From assembly GCA_018673915.1 (NCBI GenBank), contig JABHBK010000062.1:1-64000 (forward strand): a stretch of 64,000 nt of DNA, given 5' to 3'. Below are positions 54,890 through 64,000 of this stretch, one piece after another (within the stretch, counting starts at the first letter, position 1; each line of letters opens with the position of its first letter). A model generated the notes under the pieces. The model was not told the origin of the DNA, ran no database searches, and saw only the letters and a list, made by a program, of their open reading frames with translations. This DNA is from Nitrospina sp. (GTDB lineage: Bacteria > Nitrospinota > Nitrospinia > Nitrospinales > VA-1). The position numbers and the translations under genes are program-made.

Positions 54890-56116
54890 ATGACGGTTTA
54901 TTCATACAAAGCCACGGATAAGAGCGGGAAGTTTGTTGAAGGAGACTTAGACGCTCCAGATTATCGCGCTGCGATTCAGCAAATCCGCCAGCTTAATTAT
55001 TTCCCCGTCAAAGTGGCGGAAGGAAAGAGCTCTGCAAGTTTAGCATCCAGATTTAAGATCTCTATGCCTCGCTTGGGTTCCAGAGTTCCCACCAAAGACC
55101 TTATGACCCTCACTCAACAGTTGGCCACACTGGTGAACTCGGGTCTGACCTTGGATGATGGGCTCTCGACTCTTGTTAAACTGGCGGAGACCGAGGAAAC
55201 TCGTTCCCTACTTGCAGATATTCGCAAACGAGTTCATTCAGGAAGTGCTTTCGCCGATGCTCTGGAAGAACACCCTGACGTTTTTTCCAAACTTTATATC
55301 AATATGGTTCGTGCTGGAGAAGCCGGGGGCATTGTTGACGAAGCTTTGTCACGCCTGGCAATATTCATGGAAAAGTCGGTGGAGCTAAAAAGCAATATCC
55401 GCTCCGCCATGGTTTATCCGGCAATCTTGAGCTTTGTGGGGGGGTCTGCTGTAATTATTCTTATCACTTTTGTCGTTCCACAATTTTCAAAACTATTTGA
55501 GGACATGGGCGCTGCTCTGCCTCTTCCTACCCAGATAATGCTGGGGATCAGTTCCCTTTTCACCGATTACTGGCCTGTATTAATTCTGGCAACAATAGGT
55601 GGCGTAGGAGCCTTTACATTCTATATAAAAACCGACACAGGGCGGCTTCGGTGGGACAAATTGCTTTTGAAGCTTCCTCTATTTGGCCCTCTAATCCGCA
55701 AAATCGAAGTTTCGCGTTTTAGTCTAACGATGGCAACTCTGCTTAAAAGTGGAGTGCCTATTTTACAGGCCATGGGGATTGTGCAATCGATTCTGGTTAA
55801 TCGGGTTATTTCAGATGCGATTAACAATCTTAAACAAGCATTAAAAAAAGGTAAGGGTTTATCGGGCCCACTTCAGGAGGCAGGAGTATTTCCTCCCATG
55901 GCAGTGCATATGATTACTGTAGGAGAAACCTCCGGTGCGCTGGATGAAATGTTGACCAAAGTTTCCCAGACCTACGATAAGGAAGTGGAACAATCGATCA
56001 AGCAGGTTATATCTCTGATTGAACCGATGATGATCTTATTTATGGCATTGATCATCGGATTCATCGTGGTTTCAATGTTGCTGGCTATTTTCAGCGCCAA
56101 CGACATAGCTTTTTAA
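54890..56116 (+). CDS. gspF: Type II secretion inner-membrane platform GspF
   Basis: Polytopic platform protein around which the pseudopilus rotates. The 408-residue protein has an N-terminal cytoplasmic part and two copies of the T2SSF domain: LTQQLATLVNSGLTLDDGLS...VRAGEAGGIVDEAL and FSLTMATLLKSGVPILQAM...TVGETSGALDEML, each followed by a membrane helix pair. Full length. Confidence 0.95.
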   Translation: MTVYSYKATDKSGKFVEGDLDAPDYRAAIQQIRQLNYFPVKVAEGKSSASLASRFKISMPRLGSRVPTKDLMTLTQQLATLVNSGLTLDDGLSTLVKLAETEETRSLLADIRKRVHSGSAFADALEEHPDVFSKLYINMVRAGEAGGIVDEALSRLAIFMEKSVELKSNIRSAMVYPAILSFVGGSAVIILITFVVPQFSKLFEDMGAALPLPTQIMLGISSLFTDYWPVLILATIGGVGAFTFYIKTDTGRLRWDKLLLKLPLFGPLIRKIEVSRFSLTMATLLKSGVPILQAMGIVQSILVNRVISDAINNLKQALKKGKGLSGPLQEAGVFPPMAVHMITVGETSGALDEMLTKVSQTYDKEVEQSIKQVISLIEPMMILFMALIIGFIVVSMLLAIFSANDIAF

Positions 56117-56142
56117 TCAACCCCAAGCAGACAAGGAAAACT

Positions 56143-56565
56143 ATGAAGGGCCAAACCCAGTCAATCAAACTTCACCTCATAAAAGAACAAGGTTTCACTC
56201 TTATTGAGCTTATGGTGGTGATGGTTATAATCGGTCTATTAGCGGCAACGGTGGTGCCCAAATTCTTCGGCCATGTCGATAAAGCCCGACAACAAGATGC
56301 TCAAGCCCAGATTGAACTTCTCGGCCAAGCCCTTGATCTTTATCGTTTGGAGAAACACAAATACCCCACTACCGATGAAGGCCTGGAAGCCATTAAAACC
56401 TACTTAAAAAAAGAACTCCCAAAAGACCCTTGGGGATCCGAGTATGTCTACCTGTCTCCCGGCGGTGATGGCCGGGGTTATGACCTGATTTCTTATGGTG
56501 CTGACAAAACTGAAGGTGGTGAAGAAAACGATACGGACATCGTCAGCTGGAAAAACTTTGAATAG
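56143..56565 (+). CDS. gspG: Major pseudopilin GspG
   Basis: Forms the pseudopilus shaft. The 140-residue protein has the prepilin leader ending KEQG before FTLIELMVVMVIIGLLAAT (residues ~18-36) with the essential Glu5. The conserved GspG sequence LDLYRLEKHKYPTTDEGLEA and the calcium-site end (NDTDIVSW) are present. Its end overlaps the start of gspH. Confidence 0.96.
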   Translation: MKGQTQSIKLHLIKEQGFTLIELMVVMVIIGLLAATVVPKFFGHVDKARQQDAQAQIELLGQALDLYRLEKHKYPTTDEGLEAIKTYLKKELPKDPWGSEYVYLSPGGDGRGYDLISYGADKTEGGEENDTDIVSWKNFE

Positions 56566-57052
56566 AGATATTCAAGGAGAGTCCGATGGTTTTACACTTA
56601 TCGAACTGGTTTTAGTATTAGTGTTGATGGGCCTGATCGCGGGATTGACGCTTCCCTTCGTGGTATCAACATTGGATCGCATTAAATTGCAATCCGAAGT
56701 TCGACAAATCGTTTCGGCAATCCAATTTACCCGTAGCGAAGCCATATCAAGAAAAACATTATTCACGTTTAATGTAGATATCAACAATAACAATTATTGG
56801 TTGGCAATCCCTAAAGATGAAGAGGTCACCCAAACAAAACCCATTGATGAAACAGTCAAGGTTATGGATTACCAGAGGGCTGACGAGACCTTGACTGAGG
56901 GAGCATTCGAAATTCTTTTTTACCCTCGAGGCAACTCCAGCGGGGGAACTATCCGATTTAAATCCATTGATGACAAGGATGAGGAAAATATTTATGCGGT
57001 CACCATCGACCCTATTACCGGCAAGCCCAAAATTGGGATTTTGGAAGAATGA
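56558..57052 (+). CDS. gspH: Minor pseudopilin GspH
   Basis: Tip-side minor pseudopilin of 164 residues. The prepilin motif SDG-FTLIELVLVLVLMGLIAG directly follows a short leader. I start at the TTG at 56558, which overlaps the end of gspG by 8 bases and gives a leader of normal length; the open frame extends to 56495 but that extension lies wholly inside gspG. The globular part is of GspH/FimT size. Confidence 0.85.
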   Translation: MNRDIQGESDGFTLIELVLVLVLMGLIAGLTLPFVVSTLDRIKLQSEVRQIVSAIQFTRSEAISRKTLFTFNVDINNNNYWLAIPKDEEVTQTKPIDETVKVMDYQRADETLTEGAFEILFYPRGNSSGGTIRFKSIDDKDEENIYAVTIDPITGKPKIGILEE

Positions 57053-57626
57053 GAAAGGGTTTTCTCTTCTAGAAGTTGTCGTCGCCCTGGCCATTCTGGC
57101 TGGAGGGTTCTTAGTTGTGCTAAACCTGTTTTCAGGAAGCGTCCGTTCGGTAGATTTCTCAGGCCAATACCTGAAAGGAGTTACCCTGGCAAACTCGAAA
57201 ATAAATGAACTGGAAATGCTGAACTTTGAACCCGATGAACTTTCCGGAAATTTTAAAAACGAAGAAAGTTACCGCTGGGAGGTCGACATCACCTCCTATG
57301 ATTCGCCATTAAACGATTCCAAGTTAGGCATCCAGCTCCAAAAAATTTTATTAAAAGTCCTTTGGGATGATCAGGGCCAAAATCGCAATGTTGAATTAGC
57401 CACCCTTCATCTAAAGCGCCAAGCTTACCCTGTTTCCGACACTTCTTTAGAGCAGCTGTTTACAGGAGGGTCTTCCCCTGCCAGCTCAGGTGAAGAAGAG
57501 GGATCGTCAGAAGAGAACTCGGGCTCTACCTCCACAAATGTTTCGGGTGGCACGACTACCACCTCCACTAACACTACAGGCTGTCCTTCTGGTACAACCT
57601 TCGTTTTTGGAGCAGGATGCCAGTGA
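57033..57626 (+). CDS. gspI: Minor pseudopilin GspI with Ser/Thr-rich tail
   Basis: The protein has 197 residues. The prepilin motif EKG-FSLLEVVVALAILAGGF follows an 8-residue leader when TTG 57033 is used; this overlaps gspH by 20 bases. The core matches GspI (KINELEML, about 50-57). The last ~55 residues form a Gly/Ser/Thr/Glu-rich tail (GGSSPASSGEEEGSSEENSG...) ending in a Cys-bounded loop CPSGTTFVFGAGC, which is unusual for this family. Confidence 0.84.
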   Translation: MGFWKNEKGFSLLEVVVALAILAGGFLVVLNLFSGSVRSVDFSGQYLKGVTLANSKINELEMLNFEPDELSGNFKNEESYRWEVDITSYDSPLNDSKLGIQLQKILLKVLWDDQGQNRNVELATLHLKRQAYPVSDTSLEQLFTGGSSPASSGEEEGSSEENSGSTSTNVSGGTTTTSTNTTGCPSGTTFVFGAGCQ

Positions 57627-58534
57627 GAATGAAAGAACAAGTTTTCAAAAATTTAATGAACCCATTATCAAAAGATCAATCAGGGTTCACCCTACTGGAG
57701 CTGATTCTATCTCTGGCCATTGTCGCCATAATAGTTGCACTGGGACTGGGGGGAGTCCGCCTTGGAATCTCGGCTAGAGATGTGGGAGAACAGAAAGTAG
57801 ACACTTATCAACGCCTGCGTATTATCAGCGAGCAACTCAAGCAAAAGCTTCAATCCACTTATCCAGTATTTATCAGTCAGAAAGATGGAGCACCTGCTGC
57901 CTTAGGCACCACCTCATTAAAAAAAACCTTGGCTTTTGAAGGAACGTCAGACTCTATACGCTTTGTCACCTTCGCCACACCCATGACCGCATCAGACCCT
58001 GCAAACTTAACCCATGAGGTTCAGTTCTATATTGGCGAACATCCTGAAACCGGCAAGTCTGGAGTCATTTTGATGGAACGCGATATTTCTGATGGATATA
58101 TATTTTCCAAGGTTGACCCCCGCTCCGATACTACTCAATACTTTGTATTGGCTGAGAACGTGGCTCAAATGAAATTTCGGTACTACCAGATGAAAAAATT
58201 GCCGCCTCAGGAGGTAGAAGGCCCCGATAAAAGCGCCATACAGTATTCGGGATCATGGGTCAATCAGGTGCTTACGGACCCTTTTGAACTGAACGATGAT
58301 AAATCCAAAGAAAATGATTCCCCCCTACTGGCCTTTGAAAAAGCCAATAAAATATCGCTTCCACGGGCTGTAGAGATCACAATCGGAGTTTTTCCTCCTC
58401 CCAAACCAGGAGAAGAAGAGCAAGCTGACGAGTTAGAACCCATTTTTTCACCGCCAATCATTGTTTTATTAAATTCTGGAATAGAATTTGCAAAACCTTC
58501 AGTAGAAACGGAGGAAAATAATGAAAAGGCTTAA
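57617..58534 (+). CDS. gspJ: Minor pseudopilin GspJ
   Basis: The protein has 305 residues with prepilin motif QSG-FTLLELILSLAIVAIIVAL (about 22-40). Longer than E. coli GspJ by about 100 residues, mostly a C-terminal Pro/Glu-rich extension. ATG 57617 overlaps gspI by 10 bases; ATG 57629 (MKEQVF) is an alternative. GGAG precedes the first. Confidence 0.87.
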   Translation: MPVRMKEQVFKNLMNPLSKDQSGFTLLELILSLAIVAIIVALGLGGVRLGISARDVGEQKVDTYQRLRIISEQLKQKLQSTYPVFISQKDGAPAALGTTSLKKTLAFEGTSDSIRFVTFATPMTASDPANLTHEVQFYIGEHPETGKSGVILMERDISDGYIFSKVDPRSDTTQYFVLAENVAQMKFRYYQMKKLPPQEVEGPDKSAIQYSGSWVNQVLTDPFELNDDKSKENDSPLLAFEKANKISLPRAVEITIGVFPPPKPGEEEQADELEPIFSPPIIVLLNSGIEFAKPSVETEENNEKA

Positions 58535-59504
58535 TTCAAATCAAAACGGCATTGCTCTAATGATCGTTCTGTGGGTTCTTGTTCTACTAATAGCTTTAGC
58601 CACGGAATTCGCCTTTTCGATGAAAATGGAGGTCAACACCACCCGAAACTATAAAGAAGATACTGAGAGCTATTATCTGGCTAAGGCCGGAATCAACCTG
58701 GCATTGGCAGAATTAATCAAAAATGTCCGTTTTCACTCCATCCATGAAGAGTATGGCTGGATCATGGGAAGCCTGGCCCCTGCCCCTGAAGCTAATCCGG
58801 CCCCCGGCATAGAAACCGTACCTCAAGAAGAGGCGACGCAAGAATTTGATATTGTCAACAGAACCGATATTGAACTGGAAAATGGAACTATCACCTACAC
58901 CATCCGGGACGAAAATGGAAAAATATCCATAAATTCTGCCAGCAAAGATAGTTTGAATAAGTTATTGGCCTATTCAGGAGTAGAAAAGAAAGTGGACCAG
59001 GATACCATTTCAGATTCCATTCTGGATTGGATTGACACAAACGAAACTCATCGCCTTAATGGAGCAGAAGATGATTATTACCGGAAACAGAATCCACCCT
59101 ATATTGCGAAGAATGGGAAAATAGAAACCCTGAGTGAATTATTGAAAATAAGGGGAATCACAGAAGAAATTTTATATGGTTCCCCTGAGGAAGATGGGGA
59201 GTATAAAGGCATCGCCCAGTTTTTGACCGTTTACACATTTTCATCAATCAACCCGAACACCGCAACCGAAGAAATTTTAAGCATTCTTTATTCTCCTGAG
59301 CAAGCAGAGGTGATTCTCAATAACCGGGCTGAAAAGGGCTATCATTCCAATAGTCTCTCCACTCTCTTCAGGGTAACTGCAACCGGGAAAGTATTTGGGA
59401 GCCGAACAGAACACACCCTTGAAACAGTATTCGAAAAAACTGGCTCAGGTGACAATACAAACATGGTTACCCATTATTGGAACGATAACGTTCTAGACTT
59501 ATGA
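58521..59504 (+). CDS. gspK: Minor pseudopilin GspK
   Basis: Large pseudopilin that caps the tip. The 327-residue protein has the GspK-type prepilin motif with IALMIVLWVLVLLIALATEF, lacking Glu at position 5 as usual, then the SAM-like helical insert (NSASKDSLNKLLAYSG, INPNTATEEILSI). Overlaps gspJ by 14 bases and gspL by 4. Confidence 0.92.
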   Translation: MKRLNSNQNGIALMIVLWVLVLLIALATEFAFSMKMEVNTTRNYKEDTESYYLAKAGINLALAELIKNVRFHSIHEEYGWIMGSLAPAPEANPAPGIETVPQEEATQEFDIVNRTDIELENGTITYTIRDENGKISINSASKDSLNKLLAYSGVEKKVDQDTISDSILDWIDTNETHRLNGAEDDYYRKQNPPYIAKNGKIETLSELLKIRGITEEILYGSPEEDGEYKGIAQFLTVYTFSSINPNTATEEILSILYSPEQAEVILNNRAEKGYHSNSLSTLFRVTATGKVFGSRTEHTLETVFEKTGSGDNTNMVTHYWNDNVLDL

Positions 59505-60982
59505 AATCCATATTTATAGAAAAATCATTGGGAATGGATATCCGGGAGGAATCGGTATCCTTGACTCTTATAGGGAAAAAACTACGCGCCATTGAAGTCC
59601 TGGCAGGGAAAACAATTGCGCTGAAACCATTAACCGGTAAAGATGAAAAAGCGGAGAAACATTTTCTCAACAAGGTCAACCGTTTTCTTGTCGAGCATGA
59701 CACTTGGCCGGAGTCAGTGGTAGTAAGTCTACCCAGAAGTTATATTACTTTCAAAACTTTTGAGCTTCTAGCCCCCGATCTTGAGTCAGTCCAATCCATG
59801 GTTGAGTTTGAACTGGAACGCCAGTTCTCTTCCGGGCTCGAAGATTTATATTTCACTTATCAGATCACTCAAAAATACGAGAATACTTTTCATATCGCAT
59901 CGGCAGCAATTAAAAAAGAAATCGCCAATTATTTTCTGGAATTAGTTCAAAAACTTAACCTGACCCCTACAATTTTAGATGTCTCCACATTTGCAAATGT
60001 CAACCTCGCCTTTTCGCAGGAAATGGAAAACGATGCAACCCTCTGGGCTCTCGCAGATATCAGCCCCGAAAACCTGGATATTGCTCTGATAAAAAATAAT
60101 GCTATAGAATTTTCAAGAAGTCGGAGTTGGGACTGGCAAGCAATAAAAGATGCCAATTCAGGAGAATCAAAAGATCCGGCACAGTTGAAAAGTTTATCCA
60201 GTGAAATTACCAAAAACATCATTGAAGATTTACAACAAGCCCTTTCTTCCTGCAGGAGCATAGAAGGAAATGAGCTCGTGGGTCATATTTTTATAACTGG
60301 CGGAGGGGTTTTGGTTCCTCATATCCGGCAACTTTTGGAAAAGGAAACTGAAGTATCAACCACAGTCCTGAATACCCCAGAGTCGATCACTCCCAATCTG
60401 CCCGAATCATTTTCTCCATCACTCATGTTAACCTCATTGGGCCTTAGCTTGAGAGAATTAAAAAAGCAACAAATAGAGACTAACCTCCTTCCTGCAGACC
60501 AACAGCCAAAAAGGAAGAAAGTAAATATCAAACTGACCTTGGCCATGGCCGTAACAGTAGTTCTTCTTTTAGCGGGTTGGTTTGCCAACAAAGTGGTCTA
60601 CACCAATAAAACTCTTACCACTTTGGACGAGCAATTGAATGAAATTAAAGGACAGGTAGCCAGCCTGGAAAAAATTGACCTGACATACGATTCACTTAAA
60701 CAATATGTGGACATTCTAAATACCATAAAAAAACAATACCCGAATAAACTTCCTGTGCTAGGAGAGTTAACTCGCACCCTTCCTCGGGACACATGGTTAA
60801 CACACTTAAATTTCAAACAGAGAGAAGTTGAGGTTAAAGGGTTTTCTCCGGTTGCATCAAAACTTATCCCTCTTCTGGAACAATCTAAAACCTTTGTGGG
60901 AGCCGGGTTTCTGGGAACCATCATCAAAGAATCAGCAGGCGAAAAATTTACCATTCGCGCTGACTTGGAATCGGGTTTATGA
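59501..60982 (+). CDS. gspL: Type II secretion protein GspL (PilM-PilN-like)
   Basis: The protein has 493 residues. An actin-like (PilM/cyto-GspL) N-terminal part (about 1-320) with VVVSLPRSYITFKTFELLAPD and an ITGGGVLVPHI segment is joined to a membrane helix (about 345-365) and a PilN-like periplasmic coiled domain. The domain layout is that of GspL, which anchors GspE to the membrane. Four-base overlaps on both sides show tight coupling. Confidence 0.9.
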   Translation: MKSIFIEKSLGMDIREESVSLTLIGKKLRAIEVLAGKTIALKPLTGKDEKAEKHFLNKVNRFLVEHDTWPESVVVSLPRSYITFKTFELLAPDLESVQSMVEFELERQFSSGLEDLYFTYQITQKYENTFHIASAAIKKEIANYFLELVQKLNLTPTILDVSTFANVNLAFSQEMENDATLWALADISPENLDIALIKNNAIEFSRSRSWDWQAIKDANSGESKDPAQLKSLSSEITKNIIEDLQQALSSCRSIEGNELVGHIFITGGGVLVPHIRQLLEKETEVSTTVLNTPESITPNLPESFSPSLMLTSLGLSLRELKKQQIETNLLPADQQPKRKKVNIKLTLAMAVTVVLLLAGWFANKVVYTNKTLTTLDEQLNEIKGQVASLEKIDLTYDSLKQYVDILNTIKKQYPNKLPVLGELTRTLPRDTWLTHLNFKQREVEVKGFSPVASKLIPLLEQSKTFVGAGFLGTIIKESAGEKFTIRADLESGL

Positions 60983-61557
60983 GCATGGATATCGGCGAAA
61001 GAGATAAAAAGGTTTTAATGGGCGGATTCGCTTTTGTGGTTTGCTATCTATTATTTATTTTTGTCGCAGAGCCAATTTATAAAAAACAGGCCAAAACAAA
61101 TGATAAAATTAAGAGCAAGGTGCAATTTATCCAAAAATACTACGAAGTTCTAAACCAGAAACCTTATTACCAGCAAAAAGAAAAGGCAAACCAGAATACC
61201 CATGTGAGCCTGGCTCGCAGATTTTTCCAGGAAAAGCAACCTGGCCTCGCCGCTGCCAGCCTGCAAAAACTGGTCGAAGGTTTTTCAAGAGGGTTGGTAG
61301 CCATTGAACGAACAAAAGTGAACAAGCCTAAATACATAGGGGGTTTACTTGCCGTACCAATAGAAATTTCTATTCGCTCCAACCTTAAAAACTTTTCCCT
61401 GTTTTTAATGCGGATTGAGAATCACGAAAAGTTTCTAATCATAGAAGAGCTTCGATTACGGAGAATTAATAAAACGGAACCAGAAGAACTACAAACTCGT
61501 TTAATGATAACGGGCTTCATTCAGGAACTGGATCCCAAAGGTACGAAACCGATATGA
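60979..61557 (+). CDS. gspM: Type II secretion protein GspM
   Basis: Bitopic partner of GspL. The 192-residue protein has one membrane helix (about 13-32), then a coiled segment and a ferredoxin-like periplasmic fold (PilO/GspM). Conservation in this family is low, so the call rests on topology, size and position between gspL and gspD. Confidence 0.85.
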   Translation: MSMDIGERDKKVLMGGFAFVVCYLLFIFVAEPIYKKQAKTNDKIKSKVQFIQKYYEVLNQKPYYQQKEKANQNTHVSLARRFFQEKQPGLAAASLQKLVEGFSRGLVAIERTKVNKPKYIGGLLAVPIEISIRSNLKNFSLFLMRIENHEKFLIIEELRLRRINKTEPEELQTRLMITGFIQELDPKGTKPI

Positions 61558-64000
61558 AACGAATTTTAATTATCTTAACAGTATTCACTTTGTCTGCCAC
61601 TTGGTTCGGGTGTGGAGCTACGAAAAAATCCACCATGCATCGGCTCAAAAACAAAACAGATGTGGTAGATGCCATGATTCTTCAGGATCCTTCAAGTAGC
61701 AGTACAAATGTTGGGGCCGAAGAATTAATTGATTCTGGTAAAATCAAGAATATTCCTCAATCTCAGCAACGAAAAACAATTCGCATTACAGCTGGCAATA
61801 CTCCCCTACATAAAGGGCCAGGAGCACAATACTTAAAAATCGGAACTGCCTCCAAGGGAGACCAGTTCGACTTGATCCGGGTTGAAAGAGGTTATGGAAA
61901 AGGTGAAACCTGGTATCTCACTGAAGATGCTACGGGAAACAAGTTTTTTATCTCTAACAAATTCTCAACTATTATCCGGGAAGAACAAAAACCTTCTGTA
62001 AAAACAGCCCAAGAACACAAAGCCTTGAGTCCCGAATCTCCAACCAAAGAAAATACAGAGCAGAATGTTATTGAAAAAGTTGAACTGCAAAAACGAAAAG
62101 AACTTTCGTTAGATAAGATCCAAACTATAGTAGATGTCGAGCCTGAACTTCCTCCTGAATTAAAAGAAGCAAAACATATTACTCTCAATTTTGAGGGAAC
62201 AGAACTCTATGATGTTATCACCACCTTTTGTGAACTACTAAGAATTGATTATTTCATCGAAGGCAATGTTGAAGGCAAAGTAACCTTGCAAACCTTCAAC
62301 AAAATCCCTGTTGAAGACTTATACTCAGTTTTAGAACAGATTCTTGCATTGAATAATGTGGCGGTTGTAAAAAGCGGGAATTTTTATCGATTTCTCCAAG
62401 CTCCGGATGCGGCAAAAAAACCCATGAGCATCCACTTTGCTGATGACCCAAGAATCCCGGACAAAGAGCGCATGATCATTCAGATCATTCCTCTGCAACA
62501 TATTTCCGTAGATTCGATGAAAAAAATTATTAGCCCTCTTCTCACAACCAATGCCAGCTTCATAGAAATCCCGGAAACCAACAATTTGATGATGATCGAA
62601 ATGGCCTACAACGTCAAACGAATCATCAAAGTCGTTCAGGCCCTGGATATTGACAAATTAGCCTCATCAGATATTCAACTTTATAAACTGAGGAATGCAG
62701 ATTCTGAAGTCCTGGTCAAAGAGCTGGAGGAAGTTTTCAGCTCCATGGGTTATAAGGAAGCTCTAGGCGACTCGCTTTCATTTCTTTCACTCACAAGATT
62801 AAATTCGGTTCTCGTGGTCAATGCTTTTGATAAAATTCTTCCGACCATTGAATTCTGGGTCAACCGGCTGGATCAACCGGTTTCAGAAGGAGATGTGAGC
62901 ACCTTCGTATATTATGTGCAAAATGGCGATGCTGCGGCCTTATCCAGTCTGTTAAATGGAATATTTCAGGACCAGGCACCAAGTACAGATACCGCAGCAA
63001 AAGCTTCCACAGGTTCGCAATCCACCACAACTTCTACTGCAAATGTTTCTGGAGCCAGCACCACGACATCAACCTCCAAGACACCCGTGGTCCAAACAAA
63101 TAGTGGGCTTAACGGTGACTTTGAGGGCGAAATCACCATTTTACCCGACTCAGATACCAATTCCCTTATCATTCGAACCAGTCCGCGCAACTATCCGGCC
63201 ATTCTGGCCCTGATAAATAAACTGGATCTGTTTCCACAACAAGTTTTAATTGAAGTGTTGATCGTCGACCTTAGCATTGATGATTCGACCGCGGCAGGAC
63301 TGGAACTAGCCCTTCAAGATTCTGCTGGCTCCACAACGATTGCTGGGGGTATTAGCTCCAGCACAACCAATGCCTCCGCCCTGGGAAGTTCCATTGGAAC
63401 CGCTACGGCTTCATTTTTAAGAGGAGGAAGTTTTTTCATCGGTAAGCCTGATAAAATTATAGCTCAGTTGCAACTTTTCGCGTCAGACTCCAAGACCAAT
63501 GTTCTGGCTAACCCTATTCTCGTAACTTCCGATAATAAAGCCGCAAATATTTCCATCACTGATGAGATCCCCATTGTACAAGAGGCCCAGACTCCGTCAG
63601 GCGGTGCCGCAGTTGTCACCGCTACAGTTGAGTATCGCAGTGTTGGGATCAAACTGGATATTACACCAAAGATCAATTCCGATAATTATATCAACTTGCA
63701 AATCAGCCAGGAAATTTCCAGCCGGGGAACCGATGTAGGAGATCAGCCATCTTTTAACACCCGGCAAGTTACTACTGAGGTGGTTCTGAAAGATAATCAA
63801 GTTCTGGTCATGGGTGGTCTAATGAGAACTGACACCATAGACACGGTTTCAGGGGTTCCTGTTCTGAAAGACCTTCCCTATATAGGAAAACTGTTTGGCT
63901 CCGAAACCACCAGCCATAAAAAAACGGAGTTAATGATATTCATTACCCCCCACGTTATCTCTAATTCTAACGATTCTGAGTTTGTCACCCGCCAATTCAA
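61554..64000 (+). CDS. gspD: Type II secretion secretin GspD with N-terminal SH3b-like domain (partial)
   Basis: Outer-membrane channel of the secretion system. 815 codons are present; the 3' end is beyond the window. Order: signal sequence with possible lipidated Cys20 (FGC); an SH3b-like segment (about 72-130: RITAGNTPLHKGPGAQYLKI, GYGKGETWYL, FFIS); a Glu/Lys linker; N0 (about 205-280: ITLNFEGTELYDVITTFCEL), N1-N3 with a Ser/Thr-rich loop inside; the secretin core LANPILVTSDNKAANISI ... VLKDNQVLVMGGLM and VPVLKDLPYIGKLFGSE. The SH3b part is not normal for GspD. It overlaps gspM by 4 bases. Confidence 0.95.
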   Translation, partial: MKRILIILTVFTLSATWFGCGATKKSTMHRLKNKTDVVDAMILQDPSSSSTNVGAEELIDSGKIKNIPQSQQRKTIRITAGNTPLHKGPGAQYLKIGTASKGDQFDLIRVERGYGKGETWYLTEDATGNKFFISNKFSTIIREEQKPSVKTAQEHKALSPESPTKENTEQNVIEKVELQKRKELSLDKIQTIVDVEPELPPELKEAKHITLNFEGTELYDVITTFCELLRIDYFIEGNVEGKVTLQTFNKIPVEDLYSVLEQILALNNVAVVKSGNFYRFLQAPDAAKKPMSIHFADDPRIPDKERMIIQIIPLQHISVDSMKKIISPLLTTNASFIEIPETNNLMMIEMAYNVKRIIKVVQALDIDKLASSDIQLYKLRNADSEVLVKELEEVFSSMGYKEALGDSLSFLSLTRLNSVLVVNAFDKILPTIEFWVNRLDQPVSEGDVSTFVYYVQNGDAAALSSLLNGIFQDQAPSTDTAAKASTGSQSTTTSTANVSGASTTTSTSKTPVVQTNSGLNGDFEGEITILPDSDTNSLIIRTSPRNYPAILALINKLDLFPQQVLIEVLIVDLSIDDSTAAGLELALQDSAGSTTIAGGISSSTTNASALGSSIGTATASFLRGGSFFIGKPDKIIAQLQLFASDSKTNVLANPILVTSDNKAANISITDEIPIVQEAQTPSGGAAVVTATVEYRSVGIKLDITPKINSDNYINLQISQEISSRGTDVGDQPSFNTRQVTTEVVLKDNQVLVMGGLMRTDTIDTVSGVPVLKDLPYIGKLFGSETTSHKKTELMIFITPHVISNSNDSEFVTRQF

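Overview
The window is a piece of a Gram-negative bacterial chromosome of moderate GC content. The envelope features point that way: a type II secretion system with an outer-membrane secretin, several lipoproteins and Tat export. Energy metabolism is respiratory (proton-pumping complex I, a c-type cytochrome lipoprotein). The gene content is compatible with a Nitrospinota, Nitrospirota or Desulfobacterota-like lineage, but that assignment is inference; the rRNA fragments at the left edge would settle it. There is no phage, transposase, CRISPR array or tRNA that I can support.

Layout. Positions 1-455 hold the end of an rRNA operon (23S 3' end, 5S, terminator). A very canonical sigma-70 promoter at 617-645 precedes a tight complex I operon (823-9241) encoding NuoA, C, H, I, J, K, L, M and N. 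NuoB, D, E, F and G are missing from their usual places. 9349-15134 holds a secreted tail-fibre-like protein, a small unknown protein, TatA, ribulose-phosphate epimerase, a ClC transporter with CBS domains and an ApbE flavinyltransferase. 15087-18747 on the minus strand encodes an SGNH hydrolase-like membrane protein and a copper P-type ATPase. 18850-24124 has small hypotheticals, an FGE/sulfatase-modifying-factor domain protein, CoaBC and glycogen synthase. 24154-29396 has a GAF sensor kinase with a single-domain response regulator, a deoxynucleoside kinase and the panBCD operon, which together with coaBC covers pantothenate synthesis and the middle of the CoA pathway.

29457-42581 mixes TPR proteins, an XRE-type regulator surrounded by palindromes, MutL with an intact endonuclease motif, an AT-rich FkbM methyltransferase, a DUF115-type protein, RNase D, TsaB, a DUF465 protein, an HDOD protein, a reductase/methyltransferase pair and FxsA.

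42838-46471 carries two large secreted repeat proteins. They share a nearly identical N-terminal export region but have different collagen-like and coiled-coil mature parts, and look like surface fibres. They are followed by a TMTC-like membrane protein with TPRs, an STN-domain protein, a cytochrome c lipoprotein and a radical SAM protein fused to a PCP_red-like domain.

52359-64000 is a type II secretion operon in the order C-E-F-G-H-I-J-K-L-M-D, with most genes overlapping by 4-20 bases. The secretin gene runs off the right edge and carries an SH3b-like domain ahead of its N domains. Sec/Tat export plus this secretion system gives a plausible route by which the collagen-like and other exported proteins reach the surface, but no sequence element proves that link.
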